Positions 27,201-36,300 of a DNA stretch of 64,000 bases are shown in pieces. A model generated the notes under the pieces. It saw only the letters and a list, made by a program, of their open reading frames with translations. It made no database searches and was not told the DNA's origin. The translations under genes and the position numbers were made by a program. The DNA lies in NCBI GenBank assembly GCA_963837755.1, contig CAWIOP010000003.1, positions 1,116,001 through 1,180,000 on the forward strand, in the 5' to 3' direction. This DNA is from JADGHX01 sp963837755 (GTDB lineage: Bacteria > Pseudomonadota > Gammaproteobacteria > Steroidobacterales > Steroidobacteraceae). The stretch's first letter is position 1; every line of letters starts with the position of its first letter.

Positions 27201-30200
27201 GCCAGCGGCATGCGGCGTTCATGCCCCACGCGCGCGAGGCCATCACCTACCACTACGAGCGCTCGCATGCCGATCCGCGCATCAATCACGCGCTGACGCT
27301 CGAGGTGGACGAATTTGGCAATGCGCTCAAGCAGGCGTCGATTGCATACGGGCGCAGAGCGATGGTCCGGGTGGTCGCACCGGACGATTCGGTAAGCCGG
27401 GTGCCCAATCCTGGGCTCGCTGCGCTCACGCCGATTGACCAGCTACAACAAACAACGCCGCGCATCACCTTCACGCAGAAGGGAGTGACCGATCCGCTTC
27501 GCGGAGACGACGTCCACCGCAATCCGATGCCCTGCGAGGAGCTCACGTTCGAGCTGACGAACTACCCGTTGCGCGGGCCGGCTGGCCGGATACGCAGCGA
27601 CGATCTCGTGGCACCGGTCGCGGGCCAACCGAACGAGTTCACGCTCATCTTCGACAGCGAGTTGGCCTACGAAGCATCACCGACGACGGGTCGGCAACGC
27701 CGGCCGATCGAACACACGCGCACGCTTTACCGTCGCGATGACTTGAGCGCGCTGCTGCCGCTCGGTCAATGCGGCGCGCTCGCTTTGCCGGGCGAGAGTT
27801 ACCGCCTGGCGCTCACGCCAGGTCTGCTCACGAACATCTTCCGCAGGACGCCCGCGGGACAGCCGGCCGAAGATCTTCTGCCCGCGCCGCGCGACGTGCT
27901 CGGTCGCGCGACGCCGAACGGCGCGGGATATGTCGCAAGCGATGATCTGAAGGCCGCCAATCTGTTCCCGTCGACGGAGCCCGATGGTCACTGGTGGCAA
28001 CCCTCAGGCCGGGTGTTCTATTCGCCGGGCGCCACGGACAGCGTCGCGACCGAGCGCGCGAGCGCGCGCACACACTTTCACGTGCCGCGGCGCTACCAGG
28101 ATGCATTTCTGCAGAACACGGTCGTGGAGTTCGCGTACGACGTCCTGCCGGTGCAAATCACCGACGCGCTGGGTAACGCGACGCGTGCCTCACGGATCGA
28201 CTACCGGGTCTTGCAGCCGGTCGAAATCACCGATGCCAACGGCAATCGCTCGGCGGCGCTGCACGACGCGCTCGGCATGCTCGCCGCGGTCGCGACCATG
28301 GGCAAGGCGGCGCCCGCGCCAGTAGAAGGCGACAACCTTGCCGGAGTGATGAGCGATCCGCCTGCGTCCGTGGTCCTCGCGCTCGTAGCGGATCCGTTCG
28401 CGGGCGCGGCAGCGCTGCTGGGAAATGCCAGTTCACGCATGGTCTACGACTTGCACGCGTACATGCGCACACGCACGAGCACGAACCCGCAGCCGGCCTC
28501 TACGTGTTCACTGGTGCGCGAAACACATCAGTCCGATCTCGCACCCGGCGCGACGTCGCGCCTTGTGAGTACGTTTTCATATTCGGATGGATTCGGCCGC
28601 GAGATCCAGAAAAAGATCGAGGCCGAGCGACAAGCGGCGGGCGTGCCGCGATGGGTGGGTAGCGGCACCACGGTCTACAACAACAAGGGCAAACCGGTGA
28701 GGCAGTACGAGGCCTATTTCACCGGCACGCACACGTTCGAGCGCGGCCGGTTCGATGGCGTCGCGACGATCCTGTTCTACGATCCGGCGGATCGCGTTGT
28801 GGTGACCCTGAAGCCCGACCGCACTTACGAGAAGATCGTCTTCGAAGCCTGGATGGAGCGCGCCTTCGACGGCAACGACACGGCGACGCCGCGCGGAAGT
28901 GAGACGGGCGATCCGCGCACGGATCCGGACATCGGACCGATCGTCGCGGCCTACTTCTCGGGTGTGCCCGCGACCTGGCAGACCTGGTATCAGCAACGAA
29001 TCACCGGTGCGCTGGGCGTCGCCGCCCACGAAGCCGCGCGCCGCACGGAAGTGCATTCAAACACGCCGGCAACCTCGCACCTCGACGTGCTGGGTCACGG
29101 CTTCCTCGCCACAACGGCGATCCGTCATGAGCGTGACGGCAACGTCATCGAGACGACGGAAACCACGCGCACGCTGTTCGACATCGAAGGGAACCAGCGC
29201 GAGCTCCGGGACTCGATCGTGCAGGCCGGGGACGCGCAGGGGCGCGTCGTGGCGCGCCACGACTTCGACATGCTCGGCAATCGCATTCGCGAGTCGAACA
29301 TCGACGGCGGAACACGCTGGATGTTGAGCAACGTGCTCGGCAACCCCGTGCGTCGCTGGGATACGCGCGGTCACAATTTCATCTACCGATACGACGCCCT
29401 GCGTCGGCTCACGGAGTTGTACGTGCGCGGCACGAGCGCACAGTCGGATCCGCGCACGCGTGACCGGGACTGCCTGGTCGAACGCATCGAATATGGCGAG
29501 ACGGTGATCGGCGCGGAACAGCGGAACCTGCGCAAGCGAGTGTACCGGCATTTCGATTCGGCGGGCCTGTTGACGTATGGCGACGCGAATCCCCACAGCG
29601 CCACGCTCGAGGCATACGACTTCAAGGGCAATGTGCTGCGAACGCGCCGCGCGTTGTTGCGTGATTTCCGGATACTCGCTGACTGGACCACCGAGCCGGA
29701 GCTGCAAGCCGAGGCATTCGTCACGCTGACGCGTTACGACGCGATGAACCGCACGATCCAGTCGGTGCCGGCGCACAGCGATCGCGCCGGCAGTCTGATT
29801 CACGTCATCCAGCCGTCATACAACGAGGCGAACCTGCTCGAGCGCATCGACGTCTGGTTGTCGCGGATGGCCGAGCCTGCGCAGCTGCTGGATCCGCTCG
29901 CCGTCGCGCCGGCCCCCGTCGGTGTCTCGGCGATCGACTACAACGCGCGAGGCCAGCGCGAGCGCATCGACTATCGCAACGGCACGTCGACCTTCTATCA
30001 ATACGACGCCGAGACTTTCCGGCTGTTGCGTCTGTATACGCGTCGCGACGCTTCGTTCACGACGGACTGTGACAATCCCCAACCACCACCACCGACGATC
30101 GCGGCGCCGGATTCGCCACCGGCGGGCGTGCCGTGTGGCTTGCAGAACCTTGCCTACACATACGACGCGGTCGGCAACGTGATGCGCATCACCGATACGG

Positions 30201-32221
30201 GACAGCAGACGTTGTTCTTCCGTAATCGACGCGTGGAGCCCACCGCGGAGTACCGCTACGACTCCAGCTATCGGCTCATCGAGGCCACCGGTCGCGAGCA
30301 CCTGGGACAGGTGGGGGGAGCGCCCATCCCGCATTCCAACAGCGACGCGCCACGAGTCGCGATCGACTGGTCGGCCAACGACGGCAATGCGATGGGTACG
30401 TACCTGGAGCGCTACGTCTATGACACCGTCGGCAACCTGCTGGAAATGCAGCATCGAAGCACGGATCCGGCGACTGCCGGCTGGACGCGCGCGTACGAAT
30501 ACGCAGAGTCAAGCGCCATCGAGGCGGGCAAGACTGCAAACCGGCTCACGCGCTCGCGCATGGGCAGCGCGACCCCGGATGAGCTTCTGCACGATCTGCA
30601 CGGCAACATCCGACGCCTGCCGCATCTGGGTGCGGGTCTGCCGGATGCGAACCTGCGCTGGGATTATCGCGACCAGTTGTATTCGGCGGATCTCGGCGGC
30701 GGCGGTGTGGCGTGGTTCGTGTACGACGTGGCGGGCCTGCGCGTGCGCAAGGTTGTCGAGTCCGCGACCGGCCCGATGCAAGACCGCCTGTACGTCGGAA
30801 GTACGGAGTTCTTTCGCCGGACCACGAGCGGCGGGGCGCTGCGATTCGCTCGCGAAACGCTGCACGTCATGGACAACCGCAGTCGCATCGCGCGCGTGGA
30901 GCTGCGCACGCTCGATGTCGACGGCACCGATGCGTCCGCCGCCCGCCTCATTCGCTACACGCTGCCGAACCAGATCGGATCCGCGATTCTCGAGATCGAC
31001 GAAGACTCATCGATCACCTCGTACGAGGAATACTCACCCTACGGCAGCACCACCTACCAGGCGACGAGCGACGGAGTCGAAGTGCGCAAGCGTCACCGCT
31101 TCAGCGGCAAGGAACGCGACACGGAAACGGGCCTGTACTACTTCGGTGCGCGCTACTACGCGCCCTGGCTCGGCCGATGGACGGCGTGTGACCGACAACC
31201 CAGCATCAACCGATACGCGTACCTCGATGGACGCGTCATCGACTCCATGGACATCGCGGGTGGCCAGTCGAACCGGCAGCTCATGGGACTCGACGATCGC
31301 TCGGTCGACGAGTCCCTGGCACAGGATCCCTCGCTTGGGAATGTTCTCAAGCTCACCGCGAAACAGACTGTGTATGACCTTTGGGACGGAGTCACGGCCG
31401 GCTTTGTCACGAAGCACGACGATCTCTGGGAAAAGCGCGCTCGTGGCGAGATTACCGACGAGCAGTATTGGACGCGTACGGGAGGCGAAGCCGTCAAGAG
31501 CACTGCGGTGGTCTTCGTCTCGAGCGTGGCCGGCGGCGCCGGTGGCGCGGGTGCCAAGACGCTCGCAGGGCAGTTCGCGCGCGGTGTTGGCGCGGGTACG
31601 CTGACTTCAGGTGCGATCGAGACCGGTGCGCAGGCGTTCGAATTGGCGATCGGCACCCGCGAAGAGCTCAGCGGTTCGTCGGTGGTCACGTCGATGGTCG
31701 GTGGCGGCCTCGCCGGCGGTCTTTGCGCGGGGCCTGCGGCTGTCGTGGCGCTCAAACGACTTTTCGGCGGCAAGATCACGCCGCAGATGTTCGGGCTCAA
31801 GTTCCTCGCGCAGGACAAACAACTGTTGGATCTGTGGGAGAAAGCCGTCGCGGACGTTGCAGGCTCGAAGAGGAAGGGCGGCAATGCGCTCACGAAGCTC
31901 ATCAAGAAGCTCGAGTCCGGCGACAATCTCACGAGCAAGGAAGTGCGGGCCGCGTTCAACAGAGTGCGGGGTCGTTTCAAGGACCTGGTGGAAGCGCAAG
32001 GCGGCAAGCTCGGGGAGATCCATCACTGGAACTACTCGATGATCGACAACCTCGACAATCTGCTGGACCCGAAACGACTCGTGAACACACAGACGAACCA
32101 GCTGCACGACTTCCTGCACGAAGCAACGTCAGAGGCGTTCATGCCATTCGACGTCTTCAAGAAGCGGCCAATGCCGCCACCGCAGCGCGCACCGATCGCG
32201 GCCTCACAACGCATCGAATGA
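24296..32221 (+). CDS. Fused Tc toxin B-C component (TcB-TcC)
   Basis: 2641 residues in one frame. Order: SpvB domain from residue 25 (GAMSVPIALAPGRSGFAPSL); FG-GAP-like repeats at 490-670 (DLNGDGRLDVVEF, DLDGDGFADVMIT, DIDGSGLTDIIYL); TcdB middle/N domain at about 740-835 and middle/C at about 930-1020. A long Rhs/YD-repeat shell follows, then the Rhs core near 2265-2320 (RHRFSGKERDTETGLYYFGA, RYYAPWLGRW). The last 320 residues are the hypervariable effector. In Tc complexes B and C form a closed cocoon that shields the self-cleaved effector and docks on the TcA pore. Usually B and C are separate genes; fusion is known but less common. First gene of the operon. Confidence 0.9.
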   Translation: MNGRTVAPASASSVSAESASFRAPTITLPKGGGAIQGMGEKFTTNAATGTGAMSVPIALAPGRSGFAPSLTLSYDSGAGNGPFGLGWRLSLPAISRRTEKGLPRYRDDMESDVFVFAGREDLVPTLVRNGDEWVEERVPDRTIDTGTYRIRRYRPRVDDLFARIERWTNVDDAADVFWRSISPDNVTTWYGRTAESRLYDPAAPAHIASWLICESRDDKGNAIRYAYRAEDDRGIDRTTTDEAHRNALAGSRTANRYPKRVLYGNRVSHLTDANFAAAGWLFEVVFDYGEGHVVEAAPDANGDVFAAARANANGVWPRRADPFSSYRTGFEVRTYRLCQRILMFHRFDELIAQSSTDGYLVRSTELVHRENPFASVLESVTQCGFVWNATQGRFLKRSLPPTEFTFSEAPTPAELANLPIEDVDASTLENAPAGLASTGCQWVDLDGEGISGMLTEAAGSWYYKSNLGAASFGPLQRLPSAPVSAVHRAAHQFLDLNGDGRLDVVEFQGPTAGFYEREGDGWSPFRAFLASLQIDVRDPNVRFVDLDGDGFADVMITEQDAITWYPSLGEAGFGPAQRVPLPFDEADGPRVVFFDGTETILLADFSGDGPSDLCRIRNGSVCYWPNEGHGRFGARITMASSPWFDRPEAFDPKRLRLVDIDGSGLTDIIYLGAEGADVYYNESGNRWSDPQRLLQFPRVDDLSSVAALDLLGTGTACLVWSTPSLTHTGRSMQYIDLMAGRKPHLLIATANNLGAVTRITYLPSTYYYLDDKKAGRPWITSLPFPVQVVDRVTVYDRISGNCFVTRHAYHDGYFDGVEREFRGFGMVEQWDTETFAALSTNTDTPVSENVDFATHVPPVLKRTWYHTGVAFDDSVSNYYAAFIDPGDSDRGEYYREPALTDDEARELLLKDSELPAGLTTDEEREACRALKGTMLRQEVFGLDGSSRQQHPYIVIEQNFTVRLLQPKASQRHAAFMPHAREAITYHYERSHADPRINHALTLEVDEFGNALKQASIAYGRRAMVRVVAPDDSVSRVPNPGLAALTPIDQLQQTTPRITFTQKGVTDPLRGDDVHRNPMPCEELTFELTNYPLRGPAGRIRSDDLVAPVAGQPNEFTLIFDSELAYEASPTTGRQRRPIEHTRTLYRRDDLSALLPLGQCGALALPGESYRLALTPGLLTNIFRRTPAGQPAEDLLPAPRDVLGRATPNGAGYVASDDLKAANLFPSTEPDGHWWQPSGRVFYSPGATDSVATERASARTHFHVPRRYQDAFLQNTVVEFAYDVLPVQITDALGNATRASRIDYRVLQPVEITDANGNRSAALHDALGMLAAVATMGKAAPAPVEGDNLAGVMSDPPASVVLALVADPFAGAAALLGNASSRMVYDLHAYMRTRTSTNPQPASTCSLVRETHQSDLAPGATSRLVSTFSYSDGFGREIQKKIEAERQAAGVPRWVGSGTTVYNNKGKPVRQYEAYFTGTHTFERGRFDGVATILFYDPADRVVVTLKPDRTYEKIVFEAWMERAFDGNDTATPRGSETGDPRTDPDIGPIVAAYFSGVPATWQTWYQQRITGALGVAAHEAARRTEVHSNTPATSHLDVLGHGFLATTAIRHERDGNVIETTETTRTLFDIEGNQRELRDSIVQAGDAQGRVVARHDFDMLGNRIRESNIDGGTRWMLSNVLGNPVRRWDTRGHNFIYRYDALRRLTELYVRGTSAQSDPRTRDRDCLVERIEYGETVIGAEQRNLRKRVYRHFDSAGLLTYGDANPHSATLEAYDFKGNVLRTRRALLRDFRILADWTTEPELQAEAFVTLTRYDAMNRTIQSVPAHSDRAGSLIHVIQPSYNEANLLERIDVWLSRMAEPAQLLDPLAVAPAPVGVSAIDYNARGQRERIDYRNGTSTFYQYDAETFRLLRLYTRRDASFTTDCDNPQPPPPTIAAPDSPPAGVPCGLQNLAYTYDAVGNVMRITDTGQQTLFFRNRRVEPTAEYRYDSSYRLIEATGREHLGQVGGAPIPHSNSDAPRVAIDWSANDGNAMGTYLERYVYDTVGNLLEMQHRSTDPATAGWTRAYEYAESSAIEAGKTANRLTRSRMGSATPDELLHDLHGNIRRLPHLGAGLPDANLRWDYRDQLYSADLGGGGVAWFVYDVAGLRVRKVVESATGPMQDRLYVGSTEFFRRTTSGGALRFARETLHVMDNRSRIARVELRTLDVDGTDASAARLIRYTLPNQIGSAILEIDEDSSITSYEEYSPYGSTTYQATSDGVEVRKRHRFSGKERDTETGLYYFGARYYAPWLGRWTACDRQPSINRYAYLDGRVIDSMDIAGGQSNRQLMGLDDRSVDESLAQDPSLGNVLKLTAKQTVYDLWDGVTAGFVTKHDDLWEKRARGEITDEQYWTRTGGEAVKSTAVVFVSSVAGGAGGAGAKTLAGQFARGVGAGTLTSGAIETGAQAFELAIGTREELSGSSVVTSMVGGGLAGGLCAGPAAVVALKRLFGGKITPQMFGLKFLAQDKQLLDLWEKAVADVAGSKRKGGNALTKLIKKLESGDNLTSKEVRAAFNRVRGRFKDLVEAQGGKLGEIHHWNYSMIDNLDNLLDPKRLVNTQTNQLHDFLHEATSEAFMPFDVFKKRPMPPPQRAPIAASQRIE

Positions 32222-32226
32222 GGTCC

Positions 32227-33369
32227 ATGAACCTCGAACCGCAGAAGTTCTTCATCGGCCTGCTGGATTTCTTCTCGATCCTGCTGCCGGGGATGCTGCT
32301 CACCTATCTGCTCGGGGACGACCTGTGCAGAGTGGTGCTGCGCGAGGCACAGTGCCCCTCGCCGGACGCCGCGGAGGGTCTCTTCGCCTTCCTCATCGCG
32401 AGCTACCTCGTGGGCCACATCGCGTTCCTGTTCGGCGCGTGGTGGCTCGACGAGCTCTACGATGCGCTGCGCGACCGCACGGAGAACGGCCAGGTGCGCC
32501 GGCTCGTGCGCGGGCGCAAGCCTTCGTCGTGGTGCGTGCGCGCGCTCGTGTGGCTGTTCTTCAAGCGCGAGTCGAACCGAGCGGTCGATCGCGCGGGCGC
32601 CATCCGCCGCAAGGCGCTCGCACCGCTGGCCGCGGAGTCGGCGATCAACACGTTTCAATGGTCCAAGGCGCTGCTCGCGATCGAAAGCCCCGAGAGCCTC
32701 GCTACGGTGCAGCGCTTCGAGGCGGATTCGAAGTTTTTCCGCTCGTTCGTCGTGGTGCTGCTGGTGTTGGGCGTGGTCTACGCCCTAAAACAGCAGTGGA
32801 CGCTCGTGTGGATCGCCGCCGCTCTCACACTGCTCTCGTTCTGGCGTTTCGCGGACCAGCGATTGAAGTCCACCAATCAGGCGTATTGGTCGGTCATCAC
32901 GTTCACGGCGAGCAGGGCGCCGCTGCAGCTCACGGCGCAGCCGCAGTCCGGCGCGGCCACGCATGCCGGTGGGGTCGTGTTCCGACGGCGCGGCGAACGC
33001 GTGGAATTCCTGCTCGTGGAAGCTTCGGAAGTCGCCGGCGTCCGGGTGCTGCCCAAGGGACACATCGAGCCCGGCGAATCGGAGCGCGCGGCGGCGATTC
33101 GCGAGGTTCACGAGGAGACCGGCGTCTGGGCGCAGATCCGCGAGGATCTCGGTGTGCGCCTGTTGAACACGCAGAAGGGGCCGGTGCCCGTGAACTTCTT
33201 CCTCATGGAATCTTGCGCGCGCGGTCTCGCGAGCGAGCGTGATCGGGACACCACCTGGCTGCCGTTCGAGGCGGCCCGCAACACCACTCCGTTCGACGAA
33301 GCGCGCGAGCTGCTCGCGATCGGCGAGCGTTGCTGCAATTCGCTGGCCAAGGGAAGAAGCAAACCATGA
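32227..33369 (+). CDS. Membrane-anchored Nudix hydrolase in the Tc operon
   Basis: 380 residues. Four hydrophobic segments lie at about 8-29 (FFIGLLDFFSILLPGMLLTY), 50-72, 173-188 and 192-207, with a basic cytosol-like loop between the second and third. A complete Nudix domain follows at about 245-370; its box GHIEPGESERAAAIREVH + EETGV (278-300) has every conserved Gly and Glu plus the REVHEE core. Nudix enzymes hydrolyse nucleoside-diphosphate-linked compounds. The gene starts 5 bases after the BC stop (an ATG overlapping that stop at 32218 is the alternative) and its own stop overlaps the TcA start as ATGA. It is therefore co-translated with the toxin. I know of no standard Tc locus with such a gene. 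Confidence 0.8.
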   Translation: MNLEPQKFFIGLLDFFSILLPGMLLTYLLGDDLCRVVLREAQCPSPDAAEGLFAFLIASYLVGHIAFLFGAWWLDELYDALRDRTENGQVRRLVRGRKPSSWCVRALVWLFFKRESNRAVDRAGAIRRKALAPLAAESAINTFQWSKALLAIESPESLATVQRFEADSKFFRSFVVVLLVLGVVYALKQQWTLVWIAAALTLLSFWRFADQRLKSTNQAYWSVITFTASRAPLQLTAQPQSGAATHAGGVVFRRRGERVEFLLVEASEVAGVRVLPKGHIEPGESERAAAIREVHEETGVWAQIREDLGVRLLNTQKGPVPVNFFLMESCARGLASERDRDTTWLPFEAARNTTPFDEARELLAIGERCCNSLAKGRSKP

Positions 33370-36300
33370 ACAAGATCGTCGCACCCCTGAAGCCCGGAAA
33401 CGAAGGCGCTCAAGTCGCCAATCTGCAGCTCTTGCTGGCGCAATTGCTGAGCACGCTCGACATCGTGACGCTTGGCGAGCCGAATGCCATCGAGTTGCAC
33501 AAGGCGTTCGACGCCGAGCGCAAGGCGTGCAAGTACTCGAAGGCCACCGCGAAGCTCATTGCGCTGTACCAGCGCGCGCATGGCCTGACGGCGAGCGGCG
33601 AGGTGGACGACAAGACCGCGACCTCGCTCAACGAACTGCTCGAGGCCAAGGGGCTGTTCGACGGCAGCGGCGGCGCCGCGGCGGCGGCGCCAGCCGGCCG
33701 ATCGGTGCTCGGCGGCGCGCGGAGCGCGCGCGGCGCGGTCGCCGCGGGCGCGAATCTGCGGCTCTACCGCCTCGACGTCGACGGCAAGGGCCAATTGCTC
33801 GAGGAGGCGACGGTCGATGCGCGCGGGCATTTCGAATTCCCGGACCTGCCGGCAACGCCAGTGCTGCAGGTGCAGCTGCGCATGCCGGACGGCGCAAAGG
33901 AAGTGAATCTCACGCGGCCGAAGCTCATCGGCTTTGGCACCACGACGATCAACGTGGCCATCCCCGATACGTTGGTGCCGGACTCGCGTGCGGAGTTCAC
34001 CCGGCTCGTCGCCGATATCGAGGCCGCGGGCTCGAGCCTGCTGAAACTCGCCAAGGCGCAGGAGAGCCAGACGCGACGCGATCTCTCGTTGCTCAAGGGG
34101 CTCACCGGCTGGGATGCGCGACTGCTCGCCATCGCCGCGTACGCCGCGCGCATCGGCCCGGGCCTCGGCATCGAGCCGGCGTCCGCGTACGCACTGATCC
34201 GCACCGGCACGCCGCCGGAGGAGGCCGCGCTGCTGCGGCTGAGCGCCGAGAGTGTCGTGGAGCGCCTCATGCTCGCGCGCGACAACGAGGTGGTCGACCT
34301 CGACGACAAGAAGATCACCGCGCAGTCACTGCTGCTCCTGCGGGAAGCGGGCAAACGCGTGCTCAGTGAAAAGACCGCGAATGCCGTGTCCACGGGCGAG
34401 GAACTACTGGTTGCCGCCGGCCTTTCGAACGCGGATCGGGATGCCTTCACGAAGGTGTTGCAGACGGGCTGGAAGGGCGGCGAAGAGCTCTGGAAGGCCG
34501 CCGAGAGCACGGTCTCGAAGGACGGCATCACGAAGCTGAAGGTGCAGGGACGCCTCGCGTTCCTGACGGGTGATAACGCGACGCTGGTCGCGGCGCTCAT
34601 GAAGGATCCGGCCGCGAAGGACGATCTCGCGGAGCTCGTGGATTCCGCGTATTACAGGCCCGAACGCTGGACCGGACTCCTGCAGGAAACCGCCGCGGCG
34701 ACGGGCGCGGCTCTCGACAAACTCATCCCGGCGAACATCGAAGGTGCCGACGTCGAGGTGCGCGCCGAGGCGTATGCGCGGCTCATGGCCGCGGAGGTGC
34801 GGCGCGCATTTCCTACGCGTGTCATGGCCGCAAAGATAGCCAACAAGGAGATCCCCATCGGCGACGACCCGTCGGCGATGCGCGAGACACTCGTGGCCGC
34901 GGATGCCAGGGGTTTCGTGATCGGGCGCACGCCCGTGGGTGCGTTCTTCAAGGCCAACTCCGATGTCTACCCCGCGGGAGCGGACGCCGCCAAGCGCAAG
35001 GAGCTGCTCTCCGGTGTGAAGCGTCTGCATCGGCTGTACCAGGTCACGCCCGATGACGAGACGCTCGAGACTCTGGCGCGTGAGAAGCTCGGCGCCGCAC
35101 ACCAGATCGCGAGTTTCTCGCCCGAGGAGTTCGCCGCGTTCATGACACGCGGTGTTGACGCCTCGAAGGAACCGGAGAGGTTCACGCGGCTGCAAGACAC
35201 CGCGAACGAGGTGCATGCCAAGGCTCTGCAGGTCGATTCGACGAGCCGCATGACCGTGCTGTCGCTGCAGCAGCTCGACAACCAGACGCCGTTGCTGCCG
35301 CTGGCTACTGCCACCAGCTTGAGCCAGGCGGCCACGGCCGAGATCATCAAACGCTTCCCGACGCTCAACACGCTGTTCGGCAACCAGAGCTACTGCGAAT
35401 GCGAGCACTGCCGCTCAGTGCTGAGCCCGGCCGCGTATCTCGTGGACCTGCTGCGCTTCATCGATCCGCCGCAGGCAAAGTGGACGGCGTTTCAGACGCA
35501 GTACCGCGACAGCCACGGCGGCGCCGCCTATCCACACACTGACGGCGCCGGCAACGCGCTCCGGCCAATAGGCGCGCTGAAGGAGCGCCGTCCCGATCTC
35601 ACCCAACTCGCGTTGACCTGCGAGAACACCAACATCGCGCTGCCCTACGTGGACCTCGTCAACGAGATCCTCGAGAACTACATCCAGGCGGGACTTTCGG
35701 CGTCCGCTGTCACCGGCGATTCCGCGGGGCAGAACACGCCGGACCTGATCGCAGAGCCGCAGAAGCTGATTCCTGCGGTCTACGACACGCTGCGCGCCGC
35801 GAAGTATCCGATGTCTCTGCCATTCGACCTGTGGACCGCGGCCACACGCGCGTTCTGCGAGCAGTTCCGCACGCCTTTCTGGCAACTGCTCGAAACGTTC
35901 CGTCCGCACGACGGCCTGTTCGATGCGCAGACCGCGCCGCGGCCATACAACGTGGCCAGCGTGCTCACCGAAAGGCTCGGTTTCGCGAAGTCGGAGCTCA
36001 CGCTGCTCGCGGGTGCCGGCGGTGCGACGAACTGGTACGAGCTGTATGGCTTCACCAGTGGCGGTGACGCACTCGCGGGTCTCGACGACGCCAGGAAACT
36101 CGCCGCGCGGCTCAAAGTGACGTATCGCGAGCTCGCCGAGCTCGTGTCGACACAGTTCGTGAACCCGGCGCTGGGCACACTCAGCGCGCTGCAGCGGCTC
36201 GGCGTCGCGGTGGACACTGTGTTCCGCTACGAGGCGGCCGCCGGCTACGCGCCGCTCACGGCGGGTGAGCTGCAGCAGTTCCAGACGCGCCTCGCTGCGC

